From contig NZ_KB910516.1 of the NCBI RefSeq assembly GCF_000372825.1, positions 4,158,011 to 4,222,010 on the forward strand: a stretch of 64,000 nucleotides of DNA. The letters run 5' to 3'. The stretch's first letter is position 1; every line of letters starts with the position of its first letter. Below, piece by piece: positions 18,196-28,048 of the stretch. The translations under genes were made by a program, and so were the position numbers. The notes under the pieces are model-generated. The model did no database searches. It had not been told where the DNA came from and saw only the letters and a program-made list of their open reading frames with translations. This DNA comes from Methylobacterium sp. 77. Lineage in GTDB: Bacteria > Pseudomonadota > Alphaproteobacteria > Rhizobiales > Beijerinckiaceae.

Positions 18196-18246
18196 CCGGC
18201 GGCGGAGATCGCCGATCGCCGAGCCGGTCCGTCGAAGCGACGTCGC

Positions 18247-18915
18247 TTACTTGCACTCCTCGCGCGCTCGCTTCATCGCGTCGCCGAACCCCGCCAGCGC
18301 GTATTCGTCGTTGGTGGGGTTGCCAGGCATTGAAACAGTTTTGATCTGCAGCTTCGGTAAACGCGCCATCTCCGCAACCAGTCGACTCTCGTCTGCAGGT
18401 TCTTTTAACCACGCGTTCTTGTCTTTCACGAGAAGCCCATATTGCGAATTGCCAATACTTATCATGGGGTCAGTCGCGGATGACGTCGTGGTAGCCTTGG
18501 TCTGACTACTTGCTAGTTTAGGGAAGAAGCCGAACATCACCGCCACTTCGTTTTGGACGTTGTCGGCCTTGCGGATGGTGACGAACAGATAAGCGGTGTC
18601 GCGCTTCAGCGTCTTGGGCGAGCGGGCCTGGGGCTGGGCGATGGCGTAGCAGGTGCGGGTCTTTCCCTGGCCGTTGGCGAAGACGTTCCAATCCCCGAAG
18701 ATGGCGACCGGTGTCGCCTGCTGCATGCCCGGCGCGCTCACCGCCTTCTTCCTTTCCCGTCCGCGTTTCCGCGACGTGGCCGGTGAATCCGGCTCAGCAC
18801 TCGTTTCCTGCTGCGCGAGAGCCGGTGAGTTGCCGGTGAAAGGCACCGGGCCGAAAGTCGAGAGGTAGGCGGCCGTGGCGGCGAGGAGAAGAGTGCGGCG
18901 GACAGGGTTCAGCAT
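18247..18915 (-). CDS. Invasion-associated locus B (IalB) family secreted protein
   Basis: The protein has 222 residues from the ATG at 18915. A signal peptide (MLNPVRRTLLLAATAAYLST, cleavage near ALAQQ) is followed by a basic, Ser/Arg-rich linker and the IalB-like domain. That domain starts at AIFGDWNVFANGQGKTRTCY and includes two Cys-containing strands (CYAIAQPQ, REECK). The family is common and periplasmic in Rhizobiales; apart from Bartonella IalB its role is unclear. The frame extends 58 residues further upstream, but the internal ATG directly precedes the signal peptide. It is convergent with ecfG, 51 bp away. Confidence 0.82.
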   Translation of the reverse strand: MLNPVRRTLLLAATAAYLSTFGPVPFTGNSPALAQQETSAEPDSPATSRKRGRERKKAVSAPGMQQATPVAIFGDWNVFANGQGKTRTCYAIAQPQARSPKTLKRDTAYLFVTIRKADNVQNEVAVMFGFFPKLASSQTKATTTSSATDPMISIGNSQYGLLVKDKNAWLKEPADESRLVAEMARLPKLQIKTVSMPGNPTNDEYALAGFGDAMKRAREECK

Positions 18916-19253
18916 CGTGTTCAGGTTCTCGAATACGGAAAGGCCGCCCCATGGCGCTCGCTGCAGACTGGCGCCGCGAGGTGCGGTTCTGCAGCGATCG
19001 TCGTGGTGTCGACAAATGCTGCCAAATTGTCCGGAATTGCGGCGGGACATCATAAGGAACAGGCCCACTGTTTCGGATGAGAGCGTCATCCCGAAAAATG
19101 GGAGCCGGTTTCCGGACAGAATGATGCGCTATCATCCCAGCTACGGCATCGTCCCGGATACCCGTAGCCGGGACGATGCCGTAGAAATCCAGGCCGATGG
19201 TCGGAAATATCGTGAGCGCAGACAGCTCTTCGGAAAGCCGGCGCGCGGTCGTT
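18916..19253. other. Intergenic gap with a large palindrome, 338 bp
   Basis: No gene is supported. The gap contains the perfect 17-bp inverted repeat annotated separately (19141-19184) and the promoter region of the IalB-like gene. Confidence 0.45.
19141..19184. repeat. Perfect 17-bp inverted repeat, intergenic palindrome
   Basis: CTACGGCATCGTCCCGG at 19141-19157 pairs perfectly with CCGGGACGATGCCGTAG at 19168-19184 across a 10-base loop. It has no T-run on either side, so it is not a textbook intrinsic terminator. It resembles REP-type intergenic palindromes. Whether copies exist elsewhere cannot be judged here; none is obvious in this window. Confidence 0.85.
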
Positions 19254-19601
19254 TCAGGCCGGGTGTGCGTCAGGAGCTAGCATTGCCCCGGCGAGGATGG
19301 CGCCCACCGCCATCTCGACCTGCGGCGGCTCGGCGAGAGCAATGCCGGTCGGTGCCAAATCGGCAATGGATGCTGCCGTATGAGGTTTGGTGGCGGAGGC
19401 TTCCATCCCATCTCGGACGGGCAAAGCCCGAGGTGTCGGGTCGTTGTAGGGCGTATTGTAGCATTTGCGGATCGACGCCCAAAACGCCATTCGGTCCGCT
19501 TCCGGCAGGCGGGACAGGACGGAATCGATCAGACTGGTGGCGTGTGCCGCGAGGGCGGGTGTATCTTCGGGTTTTATCCAACTCTCGACGGGCATCGGCA
19601 T
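19254..19601 (-). CDS. Small hypothetical protein
   Basis: The protein has 115 residues and belongs to no family I can name. The first half looks like a helical globular sequence (LAAHATSLIDSVLSRLPEAD, RMAFWASIRKCYN). The second half is Ala/Pro-rich, ends with a hydrophobic stretch (EMAVGAILAGAMLA), and has no signal peptide. The helical first half, with its regular spacing of hydrophobic residues, is the main reason to call a gene. Overlapping frames on both strands are of poorer quality. It lies 93 bp downstream of argH on the same strand. Confidence 0.5.
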   Translation of the reverse strand: MPMPVESWIKPEDTPALAAHATSLIDSVLSRLPEADRMAFWASIRKCYNTPYNDPTPRALPVRDGMEASATKPHTAASIADLAPTGIALAEPPQVEMAVGAILAGAMLAPDAHPA

Positions 19602-19693
19602 CTCCGGCGTGCTTTGTCCGAGCTTTACTGAGGATCACATAGCTTGGCCGTGAACGCACCCGCTCCGGCCGAGCTTTTTTGTTGCCCTGTGAA

Positions 19694-21091
19694 TCACGAG
19701 GTTACGGGTGAGGTACCGAGCAGGTTCAGCCAGCGCTTGGCCTGCGCCTTCACATTGTCAGGGGCAGTTCCGCCATAGCTGGTGCGGCTGGAGACCGAAT
19801 TCTCCACCCCGAGCACTGCATAGACCGCATCTGTGATCCGCGGCTCCGACTCCTGCATCTCGGACAACGACAATTCCTCCAACCCGATACCCTTGGCGGA
19901 GGCGGCGCCGACGAGACGGCCGGTGACGTGATGCGCTTCGCGGAAGGGCAGACCGAGTTCGCGCACCAGCCAATCGGCGAGGTCCGTCGCCGTGGCATAG
20001 CCCGAGCCGGCGGCGCGGGCGAGCAATTCGGCGTTGGGCTCCAGGTCGCGGACCATGCCGGTCATCGCCGCGAGGCAGAGGGAGAGCGCCTGGAGCGCGT
20101 CGAACGTGCCCTCCTTGTCCTCCTGCATGTCCTTCGAATAAGCGAGCGGAAGGCCTTTCATGACGATCAGCAGGCCGGTGAGCGCGCCGATGACGCGGCC
20201 GGATTTGGCGCGCACGAGTTCGGCCGCGTCCGGGTTGCGCTTCTGCGGCATGATCGACGAGCCGGTGGTGTAGCCGTCGGACAGCTTGACGAAGTTGAAC
20301 TGGGCCGAGGTCCACACCACCAGTTCCTCGGCGAAGCGCGAGAGGTGGACGGCGCAGATCGAGGCGGCGGAGAGGGATTCCAGGGCGAAGTCGCGGTCGG
20401 CCACCGAGTCGAGAGAGTTCGCGGTCGGCCGGTCGAAGCCGAGGGCGGCGGCCGTGGCGTGACGGTCGATGGGGAAGGAGGTGCCGGCAAGGGCGGCCGC
20501 ACCGAGCGGGCATTCGTTGAGCCGCGCACGGGCATCGCGAAAGCGGCCACGGTCGCGGGCCAGCATCTCGACATAGGCGAGGCAATGGTGACCGAATGTG
20601 ACGGGCTGGGCCGATTGCAGGTGGGTGAAGCCCGGCATCACCGTGCCGGCATGGGCCAGGGCCTTCTCGGCGAGCGCGCTCTGAAGCCCGGCGGCCTGCT
20701 CGTCGAGGCTGTCGAGGGTGTCGCGCACCCACAGCTTCATGTCGGTAGCAACCTGGTCGTTGCGTGACCGGGCGGTATGCAAGCGCCCGGCGGCAGGGCC
20801 GACGATTTCGGTGAGCCGGCTCTCGACGGACATGTGGATGTCCTCGAGCTCGCGCTTGAATACGAAGCCCCCGGCTTCGATTTCTTCGCGCACGGCCTTG
20901 AGACCGTCCTCGATCGCGGCCACATCGGCGGACGGCAGGATGCCTGCCTTGCCCAGCATCGCCACATGCGCCAGTGAGCCGCGGATGTCCTGGGGTGCGA
21001 GGCGCTTGTCGAATCCGATGGAGGCGTTGATCTCCTCCATGATCTCGGCGGGGCCGCTCGCGAAGCGCCCGCCCCACATCCGGTTGCTCAT
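19694..21091 (-). CDS. argH: Argininosuccinate lyase ArgH
   Basis: This enzyme performs the last step of arginine biosynthesis, splitting argininosuccinate into arginine and fumarate, in the cytoplasm as a homotetramer. The protein has 465 residues from the ATG at 21089-21091 ([16 protein letters not shown]). The fumarase-superfamily signature is [15 protein letters not shown], and the conserved blocks [12 protein letters not shown] and [11 protein letters not shown] are present. The frame is open for 229 more codons upstream, but those are antisense to tlpA and not part of the enzyme. The gene is divergent from tlpA, a neighbourhood often conserved in Rhizobiales. Confidence 0.97.
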   Translation of the reverse strand: MSNRMWGGRFASGPAEIMEEINASIGFDKRLAPQDIRGSLAHVAMLGKAGILPSADVAAIEDGLKAVREEIEAGGFVFKRELEDIHMSVESRLTEIVGPAAGRLHTARSRNDQVATDMKLWVRDTLDSLDEQAAGLQSALAEKALAHAGTVMPGFTHLQSAQPVTFGHHCLAYVEMLARDRGRFRDARARLNECPLGAAALAGTSFPIDRHATAAALGFDRPTANSLDSVADRDFALESLSAASICAVHLSRFAEELVVWTSAQFNFVKLSDGYTTGSSIMPQKRNPDAAELVRAKSGRVIGALTGLLIVMKGLPLAYSKDMQEDKEGTFDALQALSLCLAAMTGMVRDLEPNAELLARAAGSGYATATDLADWLVRELGLPFREAHHVTGRLVGAASAKGIGLEELSLSEMQESEPRITDAVYAVLGVENSVSSRTSYGGTAPDNVKAQAKRWLNLLGTSPVTS

Positions 21092-21142
21092 GTCGACACT
21101 GTTCCTCTCGGTCGCCCCATCCACCCGTCGGGCGACGCAACG

Positions 21143-21787
21143 ATGATGCCCGGAGCCAAGGCGACCCTGGCTGCGGCAGCCATCGGCGCCGTCCTGATCG
21201 CGGGCGGTCTCGCCGTATACGGGACGCGTCCGACCGGCGGCAACAGCGAGGCGGTCGCCGCGCCGTGCCTCGGTGCGGTCGAGACGATCACGCGCATCGC
21301 CCCCCATGCTCGCGGCGAGGTGGCCGCCATGGAAACCGCCAAGGTTCCGCGCCCGGCTCCGGACCTCGTGTTCAAGGGGCCGGACGGCACCGACCAGACG
21401 CTCGCCCAGCTCCAGGGCCGCCTCGTGCTGGTGAACCTGTGGGCAACGTGGTGCGCGCCGTGCAAGGCCGAGATGCCGGCTCTCGACCGGCTCGCGGGGA
21501 CGCTCGGGGGACAGGATTTCACCGTCGCCGCGATCAACGTCGACACGCGCAACCTCGACAGGCCACCGCAATGGCTGAAGGATAACGGCATCGCCAACCT
21601 CGCCTATTTTGCCGATCCCGGTGGGCGGGTGCTGCCGGCGATGCAGAAGGCGACGGGGTCGCTCGGCCTGCCCACGACGATGCTGGTGAGTGCCAAGGGC
21701 TGCATCCTTGGTGTCATGAAGGGACCGGCCGATTGGAGCAGTGAGGACGCCAAGCGGCTGATACGGGCGGCTCTCCACCGCGACTGA
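21143..21787 (+). CDS. tlpA: TlpA-type thiol:disulfide oxidoreductase
   Basis: The protein has 214 residues, with an N-terminal membrane anchor (about 8-26, [20 protein letters not shown]) and a periplasmic thioredoxin fold. The active site is [18 protein letters not shown] (CAPC). The cis-Pro region LGLPTTMLV is present. TlpA proteins keep periplasmic thiols reduced, for example for cytochrome oxidase assembly. Placement divergent from argH matches other Rhizobiales. A double ATG begins at 21143; either may be used. Confidence 0.9.
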   Translation: MMPGAKATLAAAAIGAVLIAGGLAVYGTRPTGGNSEAVAAPCLGAVETITRIAPHARGEVAAMETAKVPRPAPDLVFKGPDGTDQTLAQLQGRLVLVNLWATWCAPCKAEMPALDRLAGTLGGQDFTVAAINVDTRNLDRPPQWLKDNGIANLAYFADPGGRVLPAMQKATGSLGLPTTMLVSAKGCILGVMKGPADWSSEDAKRLIRAALHRD

Positions 21788-21929
21788 TCCGACAGGCGAT
21801 CCCGGCCGGCCGATCCGGCGTAAGACGTGCCGAGTGTCGAGCCCAGTTGGGCATCGCGACCGGCGTCACCAAATCTTAATCGAACTGGTATTTCATTTAC
21901 GGCTCAAACGTTTGGGATTGACAGCCGTA

Positions 21930-23618
21930 ATGTCCGCCAAATCCATGTCTATTCAAGCAAAGCTCATTTCCAGCTTTGGGATTGTTTTTCTATTGGTGGT
22001 GGCACTTGGCGGGTCGTCCCTTTATTTTCTGCGTGCCGTCAACGACGTGGCGCGGGAAATGCGAGACGATCACCTTCCGAATACCGAGATGCTCGGCAAG
22101 ATCCAGGTTCTGGTTCTGCGGCAGCGGGTCAATGGCGGGCGGCTGATCACTGCGGACACACCCGAATTGCGGGCCAGCGTGACCGCTCAGCTCAAGCTGC
22201 GCGCCGATCAGATGCGCGAGATCCAGACCGCTTATGTGCCTCGCCTCGAAACAGTGGAAGAGAAGGCGCTGTACAAGGCGTTCGAGACTCAATGGTCTGC
22301 CTATTTGGCGCTGCAGGAGGGCATCGCCGCCGAAGCCCAAGCCGGAAAACTCGCCGAGGCTCAGCGCACGTACAACACGACCATGTCGACGGGGATCAGC
22401 TCTGTTCTGGCCGAGCTTCAGAAGCTCGTCGATTATGAGGCGCGCGTCGCTCGCGAGAGCGGCGCTCATGCCCAGGCGACCTATGACAATGCCCTGGTCT
22501 TCTCCTTCGTCCTCGTTGGCCTGGCTGCCGCGATCGCTGCCGGCGCCGCCATCATGCTCGCCGTCGGTGTGAGCCGACCCTTGCGTCGGATGGTTTCGGC
22601 GATGGACCGCCTCGCTCAAGGAAATACCGACATCGCGGTGCCGGGCATCGATCGCGGGGACGAGGTCGGCGCGATGGCGAAGGCGGTGATCGTATTCAAG
22701 GACAACATCATTCGCACCCGCATCCTCGAAGTGGAGACCGAAGCTGCGCGGGCCGGCGCCGAAGCCCAGCGCAGGGCGGCAATGATCGACATGGCCAACC
22801 AGTTCGAGCTCGCTGTCGGCGGCATCGTCACCCAGGTCAGCGCGGCCGCCACCGAGTTGCAGGCCACGGCGGGCAGCATGAGCGCCACGGCCACGCAGAC
22901 CGCCCAGCGCTCGACCAATGCCGCCACCGCTGCGGACACCGCATCGGCCAACGTCACGACGGTGGCCTCGGCGGCGGAGGAGCTCGGCTCATCGGTCCAG
23001 GAGATCGGGCGCCAGATGCAGGGCTCGGCCAACCTGTCGCAGCGTGCCGTGAGCGAGGCCGCCTCGACCGCGAACCTCGTGCGCGATCTCAGCGAGTCCA
23101 CCGCACGCATCGGGGATGTGGTGTCCCTGATCTCGATGATCGCCGGGCAGACCAACCTGCTCGCCCTGAACGCCACCATCGAGGCAGCGCGGGCGGGCGA
23201 GGCGGGCAGGGGTTTCGCGGTCGTCGCTTCCGAGGTGAAGGCGCTGGCGAGCCAGACCGCCAAGGCCACCGAGGAAATCACAGGCCAGATCGCAAGGATT
23301 CAGGCGTCCACCGACCTCGCGGTGACCGCAATCGCCGGGATCACCCAGCGTATCCGTGAGATCGACGACGTCTCGGCCTCCATTGCCGCCGCCGTGGAGG
23401 AGCAGGGGGCGGCGACCTATGAGATCGTCCGCAACGTCACGGAAGCTTCGGCCGGAACCAAAGAGGTCACCCACAACGTCAACGCAGTCGCTGCGGCTGC
23501 CGAGGAGACGGGTGCAGCCTCCGCTCAGGTTCTCGCTTCGGCCTCCGAATTGTCGCTGCAGTTCAACACCCTGGACACGGCGATGTCGCGGTTCCTCACC
23601 ACGATCCGAGCAGCATGA
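21930..23618 (+). CDS. Methyl-accepting chemotaxis protein
   Basis: The protein has 562 residues from the ATG at 21930. It has a first membrane helix (about 9-30, [20 protein letters not shown]), a periplasmic four-helix-bundle-like sensor region, and a second helix (about 190-212). A HAMP domain follows ([20 protein letters not shown]), then a long coiled-coil signalling domain with the conserved hairpin tip ([38 protein letters not shown]). It senses an extracellular cue and controls CheA. The ligand is unknown. No che genes are nearby, so it is a stand-alone chemoreceptor. An upstream in-frame ATG at 21834 adds 32 residues without export features and is rejected. Confidence 0.93.
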   Translation: MSAKSMSIQAKLISSFGIVFLLVVALGGSSLYFLRAVNDVAREMRDDHLPNTEMLGKIQVLVLRQRVNGGRLITADTPELRASVTAQLKLRADQMREIQTAYVPRLETVEEKALYKAFETQWSAYLALQEGIAAEAQAGKLAEAQRTYNTTMSTGISSVLAELQKLVDYEARVARESGAHAQATYDNALVFSFVLVGLAAAIAAGAAIMLAVGVSRPLRRMVSAMDRLAQGNTDIAVPGIDRGDEVGAMAKAVIVFKDNIIRTRILEVETEAARAGAEAQRRAAMIDMANQFELAVGGIVTQVSAAATELQATAGSMSATATQTAQRSTNAATAADTASANVTTVASAAEELGSSVQEIGRQMQGSANLSQRAVSEAASTANLVRDLSESTARIGDVVSLISMIAGQTNLLALNATIEAARAGEAGRGFAVVASEVKALASQTAKATEEITGQIARIQASTDLAVTAIAGITQRIREIDDVSASIAAAVEEQGAATYEIVRNVTEASAGTKEVTHNVNAVAAAAEETGAASAQVLASASELSLQFNTLDTAMSRFLTTIRAA

Positions 23619-23731
23619 CAGCCGGCTCCTGATCCGTCACAACCTCTCGAAGTTTCGGGTTCCGACGAGTTCGCCTCTTCGGAGCCCGTTGTCGCGGCGG
23701 TCCACGTCCGCTGCTGTGCGGAGATTGAGAG

Positions 23732-24898
23732 ATGCGCCGGATCGGTTCCTTTCTGACAGCGCTGCTCGGCCTCGCTTCGGCCGCCGCGGCTGAGGCACCG
23801 CCCTTTCTTCTGGTCGGCCTCGACGGAAAGACGTTCTTCCTCCGTGACGGCGGCAGGAACGGCGCAAACGGCCACGATGCTGTCGCCGTCGTCGATGTGA
23901 GCGACGAGGCTCGTCCCCGCCTCGCCCACCTCCTGCCCCTGGACAATTCCGTCTACGGGCCGCCCACCAACCTCCAGATCACCCCGGACGGACGGCTCGG
24001 CCTGGTGGCAAGCTCGGTGGTGATGCGGCAGGAAGGCGAGGCGTGGTACGCGCAGGCCGACGATCGTCTCCACGTGATCGACCTCCTTGCCGACCCGCCT
24101 CGTCTGGTGGAAACGATCCGCGTCGGACGCCAGCCATCGGGTCTTGCGATCGCACGGACGGGCGATTTTGCCCTCGTCGCCAACCGCGAAGGCCGCAGCG
24201 TCACGGTTCTCTCCATCGCAGGGACAAGCGTTCGCGTCATGGCCACCGTCGATGTCGGCGACGAAGCGGCGGCGGTCGCGATCGCCCCGGATGGACGCCG
24301 TGCCTATGTCGCCAAGAATAAGGCCGCCAAGGTAGGGATACTCGCCATCGATGGTACCCATGCCACCTACGATCCCGTTCTCGACCTTCCTGTCGGCCCC
24401 GGCATCTATGGTCTGGATGTCACTCCGGACGGGCGTCTGGCCCTCGCCGCCAATACCGGAGCGGAGCCCAGTGACGGCCACGCCGATTCCATCAGCGTGA
24501 TCCGGGCCGATGGGAAGCGGCCGGTGGTGATCGACCATCTCGGCATCGGCGACACGCCGGAGACTTTGGCGATCTCGCCCGATGGCCGGCATGCGGCGGT
24601 CGCAGTCGTGCGCGGATCGAGCGCCCCGGCCCATGCCCCCGGTTACACCCCGACGGGTGCGATCGCTCTGCTCACCCTCGATCAATCAGGTGCGGTCCGG
24701 CGCACGGGAGAGGCCGAGGCGGGGGCTGTGACGCAGGGCATCGCCTTCAGCCCCTCGGGCTCACACGTCTATATCGGCAACTACGTCGACAGGACGATCG
24801 GCGTCTACCGGATCGAGGGAGATACCGTTCGCGACACCGGTTACCGGCTCGACCTTCCCGGCCAGCCCGCTTCCATGCGAGGGCGGGCAGGGCAGTGA
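23732..24898 (+). CDS. Secreted YVTN-family beta-propeller protein
   Basis: The protein has 388 residues. A signal peptide occupies about 1-20 (LTALLGLASAAAA). The rest is made of repeated propeller blades with the recurring D-G-R pattern: LQITPDGRLGLVASS, VAIAPDGRRAYVAKN, LDVTPDGRLALAANT, LAISPDGRHAAVAVV and IAFSPSGSHVYIGNY. Such YVTN/lactonase-like propellers bind ligands or partner proteins in the periplasm or outside the cell; enzymatic activity cannot be predicted. It is followed by a long gap, and no operon partner is visible. Confidence 0.85.
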   Translation: MRRIGSFLTALLGLASAAAAEAPPFLLVGLDGKTFFLRDGGRNGANGHDAVAVVDVSDEARPRLAHLLPLDNSVYGPPTNLQITPDGRLGLVASSVVMRQEGEAWYAQADDRLHVIDLLADPPRLVETIRVGRQPSGLAIARTGDFALVANREGRSVTVLSIAGTSVRVMATVDVGDEAAAVAIAPDGRRAYVAKNKAAKVGILAIDGTHATYDPVLDLPVGPGIYGLDVTPDGRLALAANTGAEPSDGHADSISVIRADGKRPVVIDHLGIGDTPETLAISPDGRHAAVAVVRGSSAPAHAPGYTPTGAIALLTLDQSGAVRRTGEAEAGAVTQGIAFSPSGSHVYIGNYVDRTIGVYRIEGDTVRDTGYRLDLPGQPASMRGRAGQ

Positions 24899-25466
24899 TA
24901 CGGGATGGTCGTGCGCCGTCTCGATAGAGTGGCGTCCCGGCATATGCCCGGATGTCGACCGAACGGGCTTGTCAGATGAGTATCTCTCGCCCGTGCGAAG
25001 CACGAACGACCGGGATCCCAGGATTATAGCCATTTTTGTTTGGGAATTGCCACGTCTCAGCGCTGGTTCCGAATAACGTTGCCAGTAAAAGCCGATGAAC
25101 GGACAGCTTGGTGGCGTGCGAATGCAATCACCATGCGATGTCACGTGGCATCATGGAAAGGCGTTCCGAGACCATGGCGCGATCGGGAGGCCGCTTTCTC
25201 GTGCTCTCTGTCGCTTTCTGACTGTAGTGCCTTGCTGGCATGCCCAAGGCTCGGGCGGCTGGACGGGAATCGGGGGTGGCCCCGAAACCACGGTCACGGT
25301 TCCCATACCTCGACTACGGGTCAAACCGTCCCCCCCTGGCGCTGCTGGTGCTCCCATTATTGATCCCAACAAACAGACCGGACCGCAAAGGAGGCTGGAT
25401 CGTGTGCTAAATGGCAGCTGCCGGGGATGCCGAACTGACGGATACCCAGGATAGCCCTGCCGGGCG
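24899..25466. other. Intergenic gap, 568 bp, with a possible broken small gene
   Basis: Between the propeller gene and murJ (which ends at 25467 on the other strand) I see no intact recognisable gene. The only candidate is a frameshifted small secreted protein annotated separately at 25174-25454. Confidence 0.4.
25174..25454 (+). pseudogene. Possible frameshifted small secreted protein
   Basis: Starting at the ATG at 25174, one frame reads MARSGGRFLVLSVAF and then stops. A -1 shift at the TTTC just before that stop continues as LTVVPCWHAQGSGGWTGIGG and then PETTVTVPIPRLRV, to a stop at 25454. Joined, the two parts make a good signal peptide with a cleavage-like AQG site and a Gly/Pro-rich mature part. 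This suggests a small exported protein with one missing base, either a true mutation or a sequencing error. The evidence is only the join, so confidence is low. Confidence 0.3.
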
Positions 25467-26996
25467 TCAGGCCCGGCGGAGGCGCAGGCCGAAGGCTCGC
25501 AGAGTTCCGAGCAGCAGGATGGCATAGACCAGGGCTCCCGCGAGGCCGAGCAGACCCAGCACCGCGATCCCGCGAAGATGCGGCATCGCTGGAACCAAAT
25601 TCTCGACGACCGGCAGGCCGTAAATCGCCGTGGCGGCGAGTGCCGCGCAGGCGACGATCACACCGATCACGGTGATCCCGAGGCCCCGGCTCGGTGCCGT
25701 CCAACCCCGGCGCCATGCGAGCCCGACGAGGAGCACCAGGTTCAGCCATTGTCCGATGGCGGTGGCGAGCGCCAGGCCGGTCACGCCATAAGGACCGGTC
25801 AGCACGATCTTCAGTGCGACGTTCAGGGCGATGGAGGCGAGCGAGGCGATGAGCGGCGTCATCGTGTCCTGGCGCGCGTAGAAGCTCGCAACGGCGCTAC
25901 GAACCAGCACCACGGCGGGCAGCGCGAGCCCATAGGCCGCGAGCACGGACGCCGCCCGTGCGGCATCCTCGGCATTGAAGGCGCCGCGCTGGAACAGAGC
26001 CGTCATCATCAGGCCGGGGAGGGTCAGGAAGGCAATCGTGAAGGGGGCCGAAAGGGCGAGCGAGAAGCCTGCCGCCCGGTTCTGCGCCGTATGTGCGCCG
26101 GCGACGTCTCCCTTGGCGATCCGCCGGCTCATCTCGGGGAGAAGCACCGTACCTGCGGCGATGGCGATGACGCCGAAGGGCAATTGGTACAGCCGGTCCG
26201 CGTAATAGAGCGCTGAGACCGCTCCGGTGGGCAGGAAGCTCGCGATGATCGTGTCGGCGAAAGAGGCGATCTGGAACCCGGCCGAGCCGATCACGGCCGG
26301 ACCGAGCACCTTGAAGAACCGCACCATTGCCGGATCGCGCAAGCTCGGCGCGCCGAGGCCCGGCGCGATGTCGACGCGTCGACAGGCAAGCCAGACGAGG
26401 CCGAATTGCAGCACGCCTGAGACCGACACGCCCCAGGCGGCAGCGTAGGCGGCATTCGGGAAGAACCCCGCCAGTGCCAAGGCTGCCAGCATCGAGAGGT
26501 TGAGGAGAACCGGCGCGCCGGCCGCCACGGCAAAGCGCCGATGAGCGTTGAGGATGCCCGACAGCAGCGTCACCAGGGTCATGAACAGGAGGTAGGGGAA
26601 TGTGATCCGGGTGAGCGACACGGCGAGAGTGAAGCGCTCGGGATCGTCCGAGAAACCGGGCGCCAGGGCACGGACCACCCATGGCATTGCCGGCAAGGCG
26701 AGCGCCAGCAGCACAATCTGCGTGAACAGCATCAGCGTGAAGATGCGGGTGGCGAAACGCTTGGCAGCGCCGTCTTCGCCGGTCTCGGACAATCCGGCAT
26801 AGGCCGGCACGAAGGCGGTGTTGAAGGCGCCCTCGCCGAAGATCGCACGGAAATGGTTGGGAAGCCGGAAGGCGACGACGAAGGCATCCGCCACTGGACC
26901 CGCCCCCAGCACGGCGGCCATCACGACGTCGCGGGCAAAGCCGGTAACGCGGGAGACCAGCGTCCAGCCGCCGACGGAGAGGATGCTACGGATCAT
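25467..26996 (-). CDS. murJ: Lipid II flippase MurJ
   Basis: The protein has 509 residues from the ATG at 26994-26996 (MIRSILSVGGWTLVSRVTGF). It is a polytopic inner-membrane protein of the MOP/MviN superfamily with about 14 hydrophobic segments. Family features include VADAFVVAFRLPNHFRAIFG followed by EGAFNTAFVPAY, where positively charged residues line the central cavity. MurJ flips lipid II to the periplasmic face for peptidoglycan synthesis and is normally essential. Twenty additional upstream codons are open but out of family. It lies downstream of sodB on the same strand, separated from it by a strong hairpin. Confidence 0.95.
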   Translation of the reverse strand: MIRSILSVGGWTLVSRVTGFARDVVMAAVLGAGPVADAFVVAFRLPNHFRAIFGEGAFNTAFVPAYAGLSETGEDGAAKRFATRIFTLMLFTQIVLLALALPAMPWVVRALAPGFSDDPERFTLAVSLTRITFPYLLFMTLVTLLSGILNAHRRFAVAAGAPVLLNLSMLAALALAGFFPNAAYAAAWGVSVSGVLQFGLVWLACRRVDIAPGLGAPSLRDPAMVRFFKVLGPAVIGSAGFQIASFADTIIASFLPTGAVSALYYADRLYQLPFGVIAIAAGTVLLPEMSRRIAKGDVAGAHTAQNRAAGFSLALSAPFTIAFLTLPGLMMTALFQRGAFNAEDAARAASVLAAYGLALPAVVLVRSAVASFYARQDTMTPLIASLASIALNVALKIVLTGPYGVTGLALATAIGQWLNLVLLVGLAWRRGWTAPSRGLGITVIGVIVACAALAATAIYGLPVVENLVPAMPHLRGIAVLGLLGLAGALVYAILLLGTLRAFGLRLRRA

Positions 26997-27163
26997 GACG
27001 GGCCCGAACTTTGCGGCACGATCCCTTCCGCAGGAGAGAGGGGCGTGCGCGCACATGAAATCGCGTACCGAATGGGTGGTCCGCCTCTGTCAGGCCGGTA
27101 TCGCTCGGCGCGGCGCATCAAGAGACGGTTTCGTCGGCGATCTCAAGAGACCGGACATGACGA

Positions 27164-27189
27164 CGCCGCGGGTTGGAGAACCCGCGGCG
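27164..27189 (-). terminator. Strong hairpin downstream of sodB
   Basis: CGCCGCGGGTT at 27164-27174 pairs perfectly with AACCCGCGGCG at 27179-27189 around a four-base loop, an 11-bp GC-rich stem. It begins about 20 bases after the sodB stop. No T-run follows on the minus strand, so it may end transcription with Rho or protect the 3' end of the sodB message. Confidence 0.6.
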
Positions 27190-27209
27190 CGAAGGAACCG
27201 AAAGACGCC

Positions 27210-27809
27210 TTACTTGGAGGCTTCGCCGTAGAGCTTCTCGACGTATTCCCAGTTCACCAGGTTCTCGATGAACGCCTTGAGATAGTCGGGGCGGCGGTTG
27301 CGGTAGTCGATGTAGTAGGAGTGCTCCCACACATCGACACCGAGGATCGGCGTGGCGCCATGAACCAGCGGGTTCTCGCCGTTGGGGGTCTTCAGGATCG
27401 CGAGCTTGCCATCCTTGACCGCGAGCCAGGCCCAGCCCGAGCCGAACTGACCGACGCCGGCCTGGATGAAGTCCGCCTTGAACTTGTCGAAGCCGCCGAG
27501 ATCTTCGTCGATCTTCGCAGCCAAGGCTGCCGGTGCGGCGCCGCCGCCGTTGGGCTTCATCCAGTTCCAGAAGTGGAGATGGTTGAAATGCTGGCCGGCA
27601 TTGTTGAACAGCGGCTGATTGGTGCCGTAGGACGCCTTGACGATCTCCTCGACGGTCTTGCCTTCGAGACCCGTGCCTTCGAGCAGCTTGTTGCCCGTAT
27701 CGACATAGGCCTTGTGGTGCTTGTCGTGGTGGAACTCGAGGGTCTCCTTCGACATGTAGGGGCCGAGCGCGTCGTAGGCGTAGGGCAGTTCGGGCAGGGT
27801 GAAGGTCAT
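27210..27809 (-). CDS. sodB: Iron superoxide dismutase SodB
   Basis: This enzyme disproportionates superoxide to oxygen and hydrogen peroxide in the cytoplasm. It has 199 residues, the normal length. The four metal ligands are visible: His27 (LEFHHDKHH), His77 (FNHLHFWNW), and Asp159 and His163 (GVDVWEHSYY). Gln73 in NNAGQHFNH is the Fe-type second-shell residue; Mn enzymes usually have it elsewhere. The gene appears to be its own transcription unit, ending at the hairpin at 27164-27189. Confidence 0.96.
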   Translation of the reverse strand: MTFTLPELPYAYDALGPYMSKETLEFHHDKHHKAYVDTGNKLLEGTGLEGKTVEEIVKASYGTNQPLFNNAGQHFNHLHFWNWMKPNGGGAAPAALAAKIDEDLGGFDKFKADFIQAGVGQFGSGWAWLAVKDGKLAILKTPNGENPLVHGATPILGVDVWEHSYYIDYRNRRPDYLKAFIENLVNWEYVEKLYGEASK

Positions 27810-28048
27810 CGGCAGGTCTCCCGGGTCTGGTGGCGCAAGGTGGTTAGGGTCGCACGAATGGATGCGAGGGTCGCGCCGTCTGCTTGGCCAACGCGCTCGT
27901 ACCTAAGTCGGTCCCCGGCCCAGGGCAACGGGCGTCCGGCATCGAGCGCCGATACGGGATTTCCCAAGGGATCGATTTTGCAATAGCTAGACCGGGCCTT
28001 ATTGTTTGCACCGCACTTCGTCATGTGCGGGCGTCATCAGAGAGTTTC

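Noticed and set aside
21092..21778. N-terminal extension of argH by 229 codons
   Set aside because: It lies antisense to tlpA and has no relation to the lyase fold.
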